NCBI RefSeq assembly: GCF_028069725.1
Contig: NZ_JANEWG010000017.1
Span: forward strand, 21,577-85,576
Source: Citrobacter sp. Awk 4
GTDB taxonomy: Bacteria > Pseudomonadota > Gammaproteobacteria > Enterobacterales > Enterobacteriaceae
Reading direction: 5' to 3'
Length of the DNA stretch: 64,000 nt
The notes beneath the pieces are model-generated. The model saw nothing but the letters and a program-made list of their open reading frames with translations. It had not been told where the DNA came from and searched no databases. The position numbers and the translations under genes were made by a program. This document shows positions 34,341 through 45,703 of the stretch, piece after piece (the first letter of the stretch is position 1; each line of letters starts with the position of its first letter).

Positions 34341-35357
34341 ATGCAGAAGAAATCGATTTACGTTGCTTATACTGGCGGTACCATTGGTATGCAGCGTTCA
34401 GAACAAGGCTACATTCCTGTTTCCGGTCATCTTCAACGTCAGCTGGCGCTGATGCCCGAGTTCCATCGCCCTGAAATGCCAGACTTCACCATCCATGAAT
34501 ACGCCCCCCTGATGGATTCATCCGACATGACGCCGGAAGACTGGCAGCATATTGCCGAAGACATCAAAGCGCATTACGACGAATACGATGGTTTTGTCAT
34601 TTTGCACGGCACCGACACTATGGCGTTTACCGCCTCTGCGCTCTCCTTCATGCTGGAGAATCTGGGTAAACCGGTCATAGTGACAGGGTCACAAATCCCG
34701 CTGGCAGAGCTGCGTTCAGACGGTCAAATCAATTTGCTGAATGCGCTGTATATCGCGGCGAATTACCCGATCAACGAAGTGACGCTCTTTTTCAATAACC
34801 GTCTGTTTCGCGGTAATCGCACCACCAAAGCGCACGCAGACGGTTTTGATGCCTTTGCCTCTCCGAATTTACAGCCGTTACTGGAAGCCGGGATCCATAT
34901 TCGTCGACTGGGCACGCCGCCCGCACCGCACGGCGAAGGTGAGTTACGGGTTCATCCGATCACGCCGCAGCCGATTGGCGTGGTGACCATTTATCCGGGA
35001 ATTTCCGCCGATGTGGTGCGTAACTTCCTGCGCCAGCCGGTAAAAGCGCTGATTCTGCGCTCTTACGGGGTGGGCAATGCGCCGCAAAACAAAGAGTTCC
35101 TGAAAGAGCTGGAAGACGCGAGCTCACGGGGTATTGTCGTCGTCAATCTTACGCAATGTATGTCCGGAAAAGTGAACATGGGCGGTTACGCCACGGGTAA
35201 CGCGCTGGCGCACGCGGGGGTGATTGGCGGTGCCGACATGACCGTTGAGGCGACGCTAACCAAGCTACATTATTTGCTGAGTCAGGGAGTAGACACACAA
35301 ACCATTCGCACCGCGATGACGCAGAACCTTCGCGGTGAACTGACGCCGGATGACTGA
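34341..35357 (+). CDS. ansA: AnsA, cytoplasmic L-asparaginase I
   Basis: Hydrolyses asparagine to aspartate and ammonia in the cytoplasm; it has no signal peptide, unlike AnsB. The 338-residue protein has the nucleophile motif AYTGGTIGM (Thr14) and the second catalytic segment LHGTDTMAFT. It is probably co-transcribed with pncA, 20 bases downstream. Confidence 0.96.
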   Translation: MQKKSIYVAYTGGTIGMQRSEQGYIPVSGHLQRQLALMPEFHRPEMPDFTIHEYAPLMDSSDMTPEDWQHIAEDIKAHYDEYDGFVILHGTDTMAFTASALSFMLENLGKPVIVTGSQIPLAELRSDGQINLLNALYIAANYPINEVTLFFNNRLFRGNRTTKAHADGFDAFASPNLQPLLEAGIHIRRLGTPPAPHGEGELRVHPITPQPIGVVTIYPGISADVVRNFLRQPVKALILRSYGVGNAPQNKEFLKELEDASSRGIVVVNLTQCMSGKVNMGGYATGNALAHAGVIGGADMTVEATLTKLHYLLSQGVDTQTIRTAMTQNLRGELTPDD

Positions 35358-35377
35358 GTCACCCTCAGGAGGACGAA

Positions 35378-36019
35378 ATGACGAACCGAGCCTTGTTACT
35401 GGTTGATTTACAGAATGATTTTTGTGCCGACGGCGCACTGGCGGTTCCCGAAGGGGACAGCACGGTAGACGTTGCCAACCAACTGATTACCTGGTTTACT
35501 TCCCGGGGAGATGCCGTGATCGCCAGTCAGGACTGGCACCCCGCCGATCACGGGAGTTTTGCCAGTCAGCATCAGGCGCAGGTGTACAGCCAGGGGCAGC
35601 TTGACGGTCTGGCGCAAACCTTCTGGCCCGATCACTGCGTGCAAAACAGTGACGGTGCAGCGCTCCATCCCCTGCTCAATCAACGCGCCATTACGGCCAT
35701 TTTCCATAAGGGTGAAAACCCGCTGGTCGATAGCTACAGTGCTTTTTATGATAACGGCCGTCGCCAGAAAACGGCGTTAGACGCCTGGCTTCGTGAGCAT
35801 GGCGTAGATACGCTTATTATCATGGGGCTGGCAACCGACTACTGCGTGAAGTTTAGCGTGCTGGATGCCTTGCAGTTGGGCTACACGGTGAATGTCATCA
35901 CCGATGGCTGCCGGGGGGTGAATATCCAGCCGCAGGACAGCGCACAGGCATTTATGGAAATGTCGAGCGCAGGCGCAACGCTGTATACCCTGGAGGACTG
36001 GGAAGAGACGCAGCAGTGA
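35378..36019 (+). CDS. pncA: PncA, nicotinamidase
   Basis: Converts nicotinamide to nicotinate in the NAD salvage route; related enzymes also hydrolyse pyrazinamide. The 213-residue protein has the triad Asp10, Lys111 and Cys156 (ATDYCVKF) and metal ligands Asp52, His54 and His86. AGGAGG precedes the ATG. In E. coli ydjE to ydjL follow; here yeaC follows. Confidence 0.96.
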   Translation: MTNRALLLVDLQNDFCADGALAVPEGDSTVDVANQLITWFTSRGDAVIASQDWHPADHGSFASQHQAQVYSQGQLDGLAQTFWPDHCVQNSDGAALHPLLNQRAITAIFHKGENPLVDSYSAFYDNGRRQKTALDAWLREHGVDTLIIMGLATDYCVKFSVLDALQLGYTVNVITDGCRGVNIQPQDSAQAFMEMSSAGATLYTLEDWEETQQ

Positions 36020-36025
36020 GGGGAA

Positions 36026-36060
36026 TATTGCCGGACGCGCGATAACGCCATCCGGCAAAT
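36026..36060. repeat. REP element between pncA and yeaC
   Basis: TTGCCGGA and TCCGGCAA form a perfect eight-base inverted repeat of REP type between convergent genes. Confidence 0.78.
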
Positions 36061-36065
36061 ACCGT

Positions 36066-36344
36066 TTACTGTACTTTCAGGGTCGCTATTGGCGGCGGTA
36101 CGATGCCGAAATCGGCTTTCAGCTGCTGCTTGCTCTTCATCACCATCTGACCCTGGGTGTCAATCGTCATATGCTGCGCGTCGGTGTTGTAACGCGCCTG
36201 CCACAGCATTACCAGTTGCAGACTGTTCTCTTTTTGTTCTGGCGTCAGCGCGACGCCATCAGGCCATTTCCCCAGTTCAACTGCGGTGGATAACCGCTGA
36301 TAAACTTCCGGCGTCATGCTGTCGATCATCTCATCAAGGTTCAT
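36066..36344 (-). CDS. yeaC: YeaC, DUF1315 protein
   Basis: Small cytoplasmic protein of unknown function, conserved in gammaproteobacteria. The 92 residues include MTPEVYQRLSTAVELGKWPDG and TIDTQGQMVMKSK, as in E. coli YeaC. It lies 41 bases downstream of msrB on the same strand, so the two are likely co-transcribed. Confidence 0.93.
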   Translation of the reverse strand: MNLDEMIDSMTPEVYQRLSTAVELGKWPDGVALTPEQKENSLQLVMLWQARYNTDAQHMTIDTQGQMVMKSKQQLKADFGIVPPPIATLKVQ

Positions 36345-36385
36345 GATAAGTCCGCTCCTCTGGAATAATTTGCTGAATCGTTTTT

Positions 36386-36799
36386 TCAGCCTTTGATTTG
36401 TTCGCCATTTTCATCATCGGTAAAGCTTAGTGAGGCTGAATTGACGCAATAACGCTCACCGGTCGGTTGCGGACCGTCCGGAAAAACGTGTCCCAGGTGC
36501 GCATCACAGCTTCCGCAACGGATTTCTATACGCTGCATCCCATGGGAATTATCTTTAATGTAACGAATGGATTCTTCACTAACCGGCTCATAAAAACTGG
36601 GCCACCCACAGCCCGAATCAAACTTCGTCTGGGAGTGAAATAACGCGGCATCGCAGACCAGACAATGGTAGGTCCCACCCCGCTTGTTATGCAGCAAACG
36701 CCCGGTAAACGGCGGTTCTGTGCCGTGATTTTGCGTCACGTAAAATTGCATTTCCGATAAATTTTTTTTCAGTTCTTCCGGAGAGGGTTGCTTAGACAT
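36386..36799 (-). CDS. msrB: MsrB, peptide methionine (R)-S-oxide reductase
   Basis: Repairs R-epimers of methionine sulfoxide in proteins, zinc-containing. The 137-residue protein has both zinc CxxC pairs (Cys46/Cys49 in HCLVCD, Cys95/Cys98 in RCGSCD) and catalytic Cys118 in RYCVNSASL. It is the cysteine, not selenocysteine, form. It is divergent from gapA. Confidence 0.96.
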   Translation of the reverse strand: MSKQPSPEELKKNLSEMQFYVTQNHGTEPPFTGRLLHNKRGGTYHCLVCDAALFHSQTKFDSGCGWPSFYEPVSEESIRYIKDNSHGMQRIEIRCGSCDAHLGHVFPDGPQPTGERYCVNSASLSFTDDENGEQIKG

Positions 36800-38136
<1,337 letters not shown>

Positions 38137-38160
38137 GTTGAGATGAAACAGTAATCTGTA

Positions 38161-38189
38161 AGAGAGCGACTTCGGTCGCTCTTTTTTTT
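38161..38189 (+). terminator. Rho-independent terminator of gapA
   Basis: AGAGCGAC and GTCGCTCT form a perfect eight-base stem closed by a stable TTCG tetraloop, followed by a run of eight T after the stem. Confidence 0.95.
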
Positions 38190-38212
38190 GCCTGAAGAGA
38201 AAGGATTGCATG

Positions 38213-39097
38213 ATGATCAATAAAATTTTTGCACTTCCGGTAATCGAACATATTACCCCTGTCCTCTCCCGCCGCCAGCTTGATGAGCTGGAGGTGATTG
38301 TTGTCGACCACCCGCAGGTTAAAGCCTCTTTCGCATTACAGGGCGCGCACCTGCTCTCCTGGAAACCGGCAGGTGAAGACGAGGTTCTGTGGTTAAGCAA
38401 CACGACGCCGTTCAAAACAGGCACCGCGTTGCGCGGCGGCGTGCCAATTTGCTGGCCGTGGTTTGGCCCGGCCGCACAAGCTGGCCTGCCTGCTCACGGT
38501 TTTGCCCGTAACCTGCCGTGGACGCTTAAAGCGCACAACGAAGATGAAAGCGGCGTGGTCCTGACCTTTGAACTGCAAAACAGCGATGCCACCCACAAGT
38601 ATTGGCCGCATGACTTCACGCTGTTAGCCCGTTTTAAACTGGGGAAAACCTGCGAGATCGAACTGGAAGCCCACGGTGAGTTTGAAACGACTTCCGCGCT
38701 GCACACCTATTTTAACGTCGGTGATATCGCGGCAGTGAAAGTGAGCGGTCTTGGCGATCGTTTTATCGATAAAGTGAACGATGCCAAAGAAGATGTGCTG
38801 GCTGATGGCGTGCAAACGTTCCCGGACAGAACTGATCGTGTGTACCTGAATCCACACGCCTGTAGCGTCATTCACGATGATGCGCTCAATCGCACTATTG
38901 ACGTCGTGCACCATCATCACCTCAACGTTGTAGGCTGGAACCCGGGCCCGGCACTGTCCATTAGCATGGGTGATATGCCGGATGATGGCTACAAGACGTT
39001 TGTTTGCGTTGAAACGGCGTATGCAACCGCGCCGCAAAAGACCACTGAAGAGAAACCTTCCCGTCTGGCGCAGACGATTCGCGTAGCCAAACGCTAA
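38213..39097 (+). CDS. yeaD: YeaD, aldose-1-epimerase-like (glucose-6-phosphate 1-epimerase type)
   Basis: Predicted D-hexose-6-phosphate mutarotase of the galactose mutarotase fold; its position after gapA supports a role with sugar phosphates. The 294-residue protein has LRGGVPICWPWFGP, AHGFARNLPW and the ALHTYFNVGDI motif with catalytic-type His. An AAGGA seven bases before the ATG at 38213 fits the E. coli start; an adjacent ATG one codon up is possible. The yeaE gene that follows in E. coli is absent. Confidence 0.93.
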   Translation: MINKIFALPVIEHITPVLSRRQLDELEVIVVDHPQVKASFALQGAHLLSWKPAGEDEVLWLSNTTPFKTGTALRGGVPICWPWFGPAAQAGLPAHGFARNLPWTLKAHNEDESGVVLTFELQNSDATHKYWPHDFTLLARFKLGKTCEIELEAHGEFETTSALHTYFNVGDIAAVKVSGLGDRFIDKVNDAKEDVLADGVQTFPDRTDRVYLNPHACSVIHDDALNRTIDVVHHHHLNVVGWNPGPALSISMGDMPDDGYKTFVCVETAYATAPQKTTEEKPSRLAQTIRVAKR

Positions 39098-39111
39098 GTG
39101 AGTCGCGATGC

Positions 39112-39210
39112 CGGTGTTTCTGTCGTTTTAACAGACTTGATAAGGCCTTAACCGCCATCAGGTATAGTTCCGGAGAGCGAGGCTCACGCATCTTATCCGG
39201 CCTACAGAAA
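39112..39210. repeat. Degenerate REP-like sequence downstream of yeaD
   Basis: Fragments such as TTGATAAGG, CCGCCATCAGG and CTTATCCGGCCTACAG resemble REP half-sites but do not fold into one clean palindrome. The rest of 39211-39290 shows nothing identifiable. This is where yeaE stands in E. coli. Confidence 0.4.
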
Positions 39211-39295
39211 TTCCGGCATCATCACACCCTGGTCAGCGCCGTTTTCCCCTGACCCACCGCAGGTCATCCTCCAGAGTTATGCACTACCGTAATGC

Positions 39296-39321
39296 AAAAC
39301 AGGGCGCCAGCGCCCTGTTTT
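39296..39321 (-). terminator. Bidirectional hairpin terminator downstream of mipA
   Basis: AAAACAGGGCGC and GCGCCCTGTTTT form a 12-base inverted repeat; the AT ends supply U-rich tails on both strands. It lies about 30 bases past the mipA stop and may also end yeaD transcripts. Confidence 0.82.
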
Positions 39322-39352
39322 GATGCACAGAATGCACTGTGATGATGCACAA

Positions 39353-40099
39353 TCAGAACTTGTAGGTCACCCCGGTGGAGATCAGGCCGCTCCAGGATTT
39401 GTCCACCATCGGGCTGTCGCTAATTTCATCCGACAAATGGGTATAGCGCGCAGTACCGTACACGCTCCAGTTGCCGAGGAAATTGTAGTTGGCGCTAATT
39501 TCCAGGTATGGGTTCCAGCTGTCGCTCGGGTCGTAGCTACGCAGACCGCTGTGCGAAGACTCTTTGCCCGAGACGCCATAGTAGTAGTCGTTCTGGTTTT
39601 CACTGTTCCATTCCACACCGATACCCGGCGTTAATGTCAAACCGCCATTGGTATAACGGTACAGCCAGGCCAGATCCCACACGATGCCGTTGCTGTTATC
39701 CAGCGTGTCGCCTGCCAGCGTGGTGCGCAGGTAGCCATACTGCGTGTAATGCGCGTAAGACAAGCCTGCCATCATGGTGCTTTTACGTTTGTCGAGCTGA
39801 CGAAGTTGATGGTTGTCGCTGTCTTCCGGTTTGAAGTACATCGGAGACCAGTACGCGGTAATCGACAATTTATCGGTGTTGTCATTCCACAGGTAGTATC
39901 CACCACCCAGACCACGGAACCAGAAATTTTCACTTTCATAGGTAATGACGGGAACCGGATATACGTCGGTATCGTAATCTTTATACGGGTGCTCAATCAC
40001 ACCAACACCTGCGCCCAACGTCAGGGTGCTTTCAGCTTGCGCGACATTCGTCGTCGCGGCGATAAGCACGCCAAGTGCCAGAAGTTTGAGTTTGGTCAC
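39353..40099 (-). CDS. mipA: MipA, MltA-interacting scaffolding outer-membrane protein
   Basis: Outer-membrane beta-barrel protein (OmpV family) that in E. coli links the murein hydrolase MltA to PBP1B. The 248-residue protein starts with GTG, has a signal peptide (MTKLKLLALGVLIAATTNVA, cut after QA) and ends with the terminal Phe (GVTYKF) of outer-membrane barrels. AAGGA about ten bases upstream supports the GTG; longer in-frame starts would bury the signal peptide. Confidence 0.93.
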   Translation of the reverse strand: MTKLKLLALGVLIAATTNVAQAESTLTLGAGVGVIEHPYKDYDTDVYPVPVITYESENFWFRGLGGGYYLWNDNTDKLSITAYWSPMYFKPEDSDNHQLRQLDKRKSTMMAGLSYAHYTQYGYLRTTLAGDTLDNSNGIVWDLAWLYRYTNGGLTLTPGIGVEWNSENQNDYYYGVSGKESSHSGLRSYDPSDSWNPYLEISANYNFLGNWSVYGTARYTHLSDEISDSPMVDKSWSGLISTGVTYKF

Positions 40100-40414
40100 A
40101 ATCCATAATTCCTTATTCAAATGTTTAGCAGCAAAATTGTAACCGCCAATGCGTTTCAACCCAACTATTTTGCTTATTACACACAAAATGTAACCGACTA
40201 ATTTTTCAGCAGCAGATGACATTTCGTTTTCAGCCAGGTGAACTCTGCGTGATTTTCGTGCTTTATCTTTACATTAAATATGCATTTTTTGTGGATGAGT
40301 TATTGATATGCCATTGAAATTCATTTGCGCGCACAGGCAAGTTTTGCAAATGCCATCTACGCTTAATTTTAAGAAGGTGTATCACCGGGCACGTTGATCT
40401 CTTTGCCGCCAATT

Positions 40415-40430
40415 TGGCATGAGAGTTGCT
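40415..40430 (+). promoter_or_regulatory. Sigma-54 promoter of yeaGH
   Basis: TGGCAT-GAGAG-TTGCT keeps GG-N10-GC spacing and lies 115 bases before yeaG. In E. coli yeaGH belongs to the NtrC/nitrogen-starvation response. Upstream NtrC sites were not clear by eye. The remaining part of 40100-40544 is AT-rich and also carries the divergent mipA promoter. Confidence 0.8.
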
Positions 40431-40544
40431 GTTTTTTACCACAAGAGACAGCAGAGGCGTCGTTCAGTTTACCTCTTCCGGGGGCCTCTACTATTCATAT
40501 GAACGGCTCTTAACATGTGCTAAAAAACGAAAGGACGGCATATC

Positions 40545-42479
40545 ATGAATATATTCGATCACTATCGCCAGCGCTATGAAGCTGCCAAGGACGAAGAGTT
40601 CACACTGCAGGAGTTTCTTACCACTTGTCGGCAAGATCGCAGTGCTTATGCCAACGCGGCAGAGCGGCTATTGATGGCTATTGGTGAGCCTATTATGGTC
40701 GATACTGCCCAGGAACCCCGACTTTCTCGACTCTTTTCAAACCGGGTGATCGCGCGTTATCCCGCCTTTGAAGAGTTTTATGGCATGGAAGACGCGATTG
40801 AACAGATTGTCTCTTATCTGAAACACGCGGCGCAGGGGCTGGAAGAGAAGAAACAGATTCTATATCTGTTGGGGCCTGTAGGGGGCGGTAAATCCTCGCT
40901 TGCTGAAAGACTGAAGTCTTTGATGCAGCTGGTACCGATTTATATCCTGAGCGCAAACGGTGAACGCAGCCCGGTAAACGATCACCCGTTATGCCTGTTT
41001 AATCCGCAGGAAGACGCGCAAATTCTCGAAAAAGAGTACGGCATTCCACGTCGTTATCTTGGCACCATCATGTCACCGTGGGCGGCGAAACGCCTGCACG
41101 ACTTCGGTGGCGACATCACTAAATTCCGCGTGGTGAAAGTGTGGCCGTCTATTCTTGAACAAATCGCCATCGCCAAAACGGAACCGGGGGATGAGAACAA
41201 CCAGGACATTTCCGCGCTGGTCGGCAAGGTGGACATTCGTAAACTCGAACACCATGCGCAAAACGATCCTGATGCCTACGGTTACTCCGGCGCACTGTGC
41301 CGCTCAAACCAGGGGATTATGGAATTCGTCGAGATGTTCAAAGCACCGATTAAAGTGCTGCATCCTCTGCTGACGGCAACTCAGGAAGGCAACTACAACG
41401 GGACAGAGGGGATTTCTGCCCTGCCCTTTAACGGTATTATCCTTGCCCACTCGAACGAATCCGAATGGGTGACGTTCCGCAATAACAAAAATAACGAAGC
41501 CTTCCTCGATCGTGTGTATATCGTGAAGGTACCGTATTGCCTGCGCATTTCTGAAGAGATCAAAATCTACGAGAAATTGCTTAATCACAGTGAGTTAACC
41601 CATGCGCCTTGCGCGCCGGGAACCCTCGAAACCCTGTCGCGCTTCTCGATCCTTTCCCGCCTGAAAGAGCCGGAGAACTCGAGCGTCTACTCGAAAATGC
41701 GCGTCTATGACGGCGAGAGCCTGAAAGATACCGATCCGAAAGCGAAATCCTACCAGGAGTACCGTGATTACGCAGGTGTCGATGAAGGGATGAACGGTCT
41801 GTCAACGCGCTTCGCGTTTAAGATCCTCTCCCGCGTCTTTAACTTTGATCACGCTGAAGTGGCTGCCAACCCGGTGCATCTGTTCTACGTCCTCGAACAA
41901 CAGATCGAGCGTGAACAGTTCCCACAGGAGCAGGCAGAGCGTTACCTTGAGTTCCTGAAAGGCTATCTGATCCCGAAATATGCTGAATTTATCGGCAAAG
42001 AGATCCAGACCGCCTATCTCGAATCCTACTCCGAATACGGACAGAACATTTTTGACCGTTATGTCACTTATGCGGATTTCTGGATTCAGGATCAGGAGTA
42101 TCGCGATCCGGATACCGGTCAGCTGTTTGATCGCGAGTCGCTGAACTCAGAATTGGAAAAAATTGAAAAACCGGCGGGCATCAGCAACCCGAAAGATTTC
42201 CGTAACGAGATCGTCAACTTTGTTCTGCGTGCCCGCGCGCATAACAGCGGTCGCAACCCGAACTGGACCAGTTACGAGAAACTGCGCACGGTCATTGAGA
42301 AGAAAATGTTCTCGAATACCGAAGAGCTGTTGCCTGTGATCTCATTCAACGCCAAAACCTCAACAGATGAGCAGAAGAAACACGACGATTTTGTCGACCG
42401 TATGATGGAAAAAGGCTATACCCGCAAGCAGGTGCGTCTGTTGTGCGAATGGTATCTGCGCGTACGTAAATCGTCATAA
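40545..42479 (+). CDS. yeaG: YeaG, PrkA-type serine protein kinase
   Basis: Stress-response kinase of the PrkA family, active in nitrogen starvation and stationary phase in E. coli. The 644-residue protein has an AAA-type N-terminal domain with P-loop GPVGGGKSS (110-118) and the C-terminal PrkA domain related to protein kinases. GAAAGGA precedes the ATG. It is co-conserved with yeaH. Confidence 0.96.
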   Translation: MNIFDHYRQRYEAAKDEEFTLQEFLTTCRQDRSAYANAAERLLMAIGEPIMVDTAQEPRLSRLFSNRVIARYPAFEEFYGMEDAIEQIVSYLKHAAQGLEEKKQILYLLGPVGGGKSSLAERLKSLMQLVPIYILSANGERSPVNDHPLCLFNPQEDAQILEKEYGIPRRYLGTIMSPWAAKRLHDFGGDITKFRVVKVWPSILEQIAIAKTEPGDENNQDISALVGKVDIRKLEHHAQNDPDAYGYSGALCRSNQGIMEFVEMFKAPIKVLHPLLTATQEGNYNGTEGISALPFNGIILAHSNESEWVTFRNNKNNEAFLDRVYIVKVPYCLRISEEIKIYEKLLNHSELTHAPCAPGTLETLSRFSILSRLKEPENSSVYSKMRVYDGESLKDTDPKAKSYQEYRDYAGVDEGMNGLSTRFAFKILSRVFNFDHAEVAANPVHLFYVLEQQIEREQFPQEQAERYLEFLKGYLIPKYAEFIGKEIQTAYLESYSEYGQNIFDRYVTYADFWIQDQEYRDPDTGQLFDRESLNSELEKIEKPAGISNPKDFRNEIVNFVLRARAHNSGRNPNWTSYEKLRTVIEKKMFSNTEELLPVISFNAKTSTDEQKKHDDFVDRMMEKGYTRKQVRLLCEWYLRVRKSS

Positions 42480-42482
42480 AAC

Positions 42483-42570
42483 CAGCCCGGTGGCATTGCG
42501 CTTACCGGGTCTGGAACGACAGCGAACCGTAGGCCGGATAAGCGCCGCTTATCCGGCGCTACAGGCGTAG
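42483..42570. repeat. BIME between yeaG and yeaH
   Basis: Two palindromes: CCCGGT...ACCGGG (42487-42509) and GCCGGATAAGCG/CGCTTATCCGGC (about 42533-42558). Both have REP character and sit within the yeaG-yeaH operon spacer, where they could protect the upstream mRNA. Confidence 0.8.
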
Positions 42571-42575
42571 CATGA

Positions 42576-43886
<1,311 letters not shown>

Positions 43887-44176
43887 TCCATCGCTCTCAG
43901 CCAGTGGTTAACGCCGCTGGCTGATTTATGCCCCGGTTATTTGCTTACTTAATTAATAAATACCAGGTTGATAATCAAGCCCGTTAATTCCCCCCTCCAT
44001 TTAATTTATTTCTTGCGTGATTATTCGAAAAAAACAACATCAGACATTTATTTTTTCCGTGCCGTCAGTAAATTGTTTTTTTACTGAGCAATGATAATTG
44101 ATCCTAATCAAAACTGAGCATTAGCATCATTAATAGAATCCACTCATATCGATCAATTATCATCAAGAGTTTCTTT

Positions 44177-45514
44177 ATGGAAAAACACAAAATAAATGCG
44201 TCTGGCATCATATTGTTCATTTTTTTACTTTCTATTGCTTTATTTTTTATGCAAATGTTTCATCAAGAAAATAGCAGCATAAAATCGATCCCGCAAATAA
44301 ATTATCTTATTGTGGTTGTTGCGCTATTCTTCCTGAATACAATAATTTTCATTTTTATGATTTTAAAATACCTTGCCAACAACCAACATTTCTCTACACT
44401 CATTCTAAGCTTAGCGTTTCTGAGCAGCCTGGTCTACTTTGTCGAAACTATCTTTGCCATCCATGAGCCAATTAACGGAAGCGCATTAATTCATATAAAA
44501 GCGAATGATATCTCAATTTTTTATCTCTTTCGGCACTTGAGTTTTATCTTTTTACTTTCACTGGCACTGTACAGCGCGGACATCAATAGCGCGACCAAAA
44601 ATGGCAACAAGAAGAAATTTGCCGTTTTGCTCATATCACTATTCCCTTTATTTTTCCTCCCTATATTTTCTCATAACCTCAGCAGTTACAATCCAGATTA
44701 CTGCTGGTTTTTTATCGATTACTCCGACAAAAACGAATCGTTCACATGGAGGAATAATTTCATTGAAATAATAATTTGCCTGTGGGCATTCTTACTTTTT
44801 TTTATCATTACACAAACCCGACTGACATCCGACATCTGGCCCTGTATTGCTCTGCTGTGCCTTTCTGCAATATGCTGTAACTTACTGCTTTTAGCCATGG
44901 ACGATTATAATTATAGTGTCTGGTATATCAGTCGCGGGATTGAGGTCGTCAGTAAACTGCTCATCATTTCAGTCCTTATTTACAATATATTCAAAGAGTT
45001 ACAGTTATCAAACAAACTAGCTGTTCATGATGCGTTGACCAATATTTATAATCGCCGTTACTTCTTTAGTGAACTCGAGTCGCGGTTAAATACCAGGGAC
45101 AAAGTGTGCTTCAGCATTATGTTCCTCGATATTGATCATTTCAAAAGGATCAATGACCGATGGGGACATGCAGAAGGTGACAAAGTGATCACCACAATTG
45201 CTGATATTGTGCAAAAAAGTATTCGCTCAGAAGATCTGTTAGCCCGATTGGGTGGCGAAGAATTTGGTGTCATGATGTATAATACCGATATGATACAAAC
45301 CAGAATCATTGCTGAAAGAATTCGTAAAAATGTTGAAATACTCACAGGTGCAGGCAATATTTACGATATTCCTGAACCGATAACAGTAAGTATTGGTGTT
45401 TTCTTTGCGACAACGCCAGATTACAGCGCTTCAGATCTCATGGTTCAGGCAGATAAGGCACTCTATGAAGCTAAAAACAATGGCCGTAATCAAGTGGTGA
45501 TCCATCACGCCTGA
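44177..45514 (+). CDS. yeaI: YeaI, membrane GGDEF-domain protein (CdgI-like)
   Basis: Membrane-bound diguanylate cyclase-type protein. The 445-residue protein has about eight hydrophobic segments (MASE4-like sensor region, 1-270) and a GGDEF domain from about 280. The active-site loop reads GGEEF (359-363), which is compatible with activity, and RSED just before it fits the RxxD inhibitory site. My recollection is that E. coli CdgI is degenerate; this copy looks intact. AT-rich and rare-codon-rich compared with neighbours. Confidence 0.9.
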   Translation: MEKHKINASGIILFIFLLSIALFFMQMFHQENSSIKSIPQINYLIVVVALFFLNTIIFIFMILKYLANNQHFSTLILSLAFLSSLVYFVETIFAIHEPINGSALIHIKANDISIFYLFRHLSFIFLLSLALYSADINSATKNGNKKKFAVLLISLFPLFFLPIFSHNLSSYNPDYCWFFIDYSDKNESFTWRNNFIEIIICLWAFLLFFIITQTRLTSDIWPCIALLCLSAICCNLLLLAMDDYNYSVWYISRGIEVVSKLLIISVLIYNIFKELQLSNKLAVHDALTNIYNRRYFFSELESRLNTRDKVCFSIMFLDIDHFKRINDRWGHAEGDKVITTIADIVQKSIRSEDLLARLGGEEFGVMMYNTDMIQTRIIAERIRKNVEILTGAGNIYDIPEPITVSIGVFFATTPDYSASDLMVQADKALYEAKNNGRNQVVIHHA

Positions 45515-45530
45515 GTAAACTGTTTTATTT

Positions 45531-45557
45531 ATGCCCATGCGCAATGTGCATGGGCAT
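45531..45557 (+). terminator. Hairpin downstream of yeaI
   Basis: ATGCCCATGC and GCATGGGCAT form a perfect ten-base stem 17 bases past the yeaI stop. The T-rich tract follows only after GACCTGCC, so it is a weak terminator. Confidence 0.6.
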
Positions 45558-45703
45558 GACCTGCCTATTATTTTTGCGTATTCCCTCATCTCCTCTGTCC
45601 AGTGCCCCATTCATGAGTATAATTAGCGCCATCTGTATTGTGGGTGCAAAACGAACATTGAACGATAATCTGAAGTTTCCGAGCGGTAAGGAGTGTTATT
45701 TAC

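Noticed and set aside
40330..40360. GGCAAGTTTTGC segment as a sigma-54 promoter for yeaG
   Set aside because: Spacing between GG and GC is eight, not ten; the element at 40415 fits correctly.
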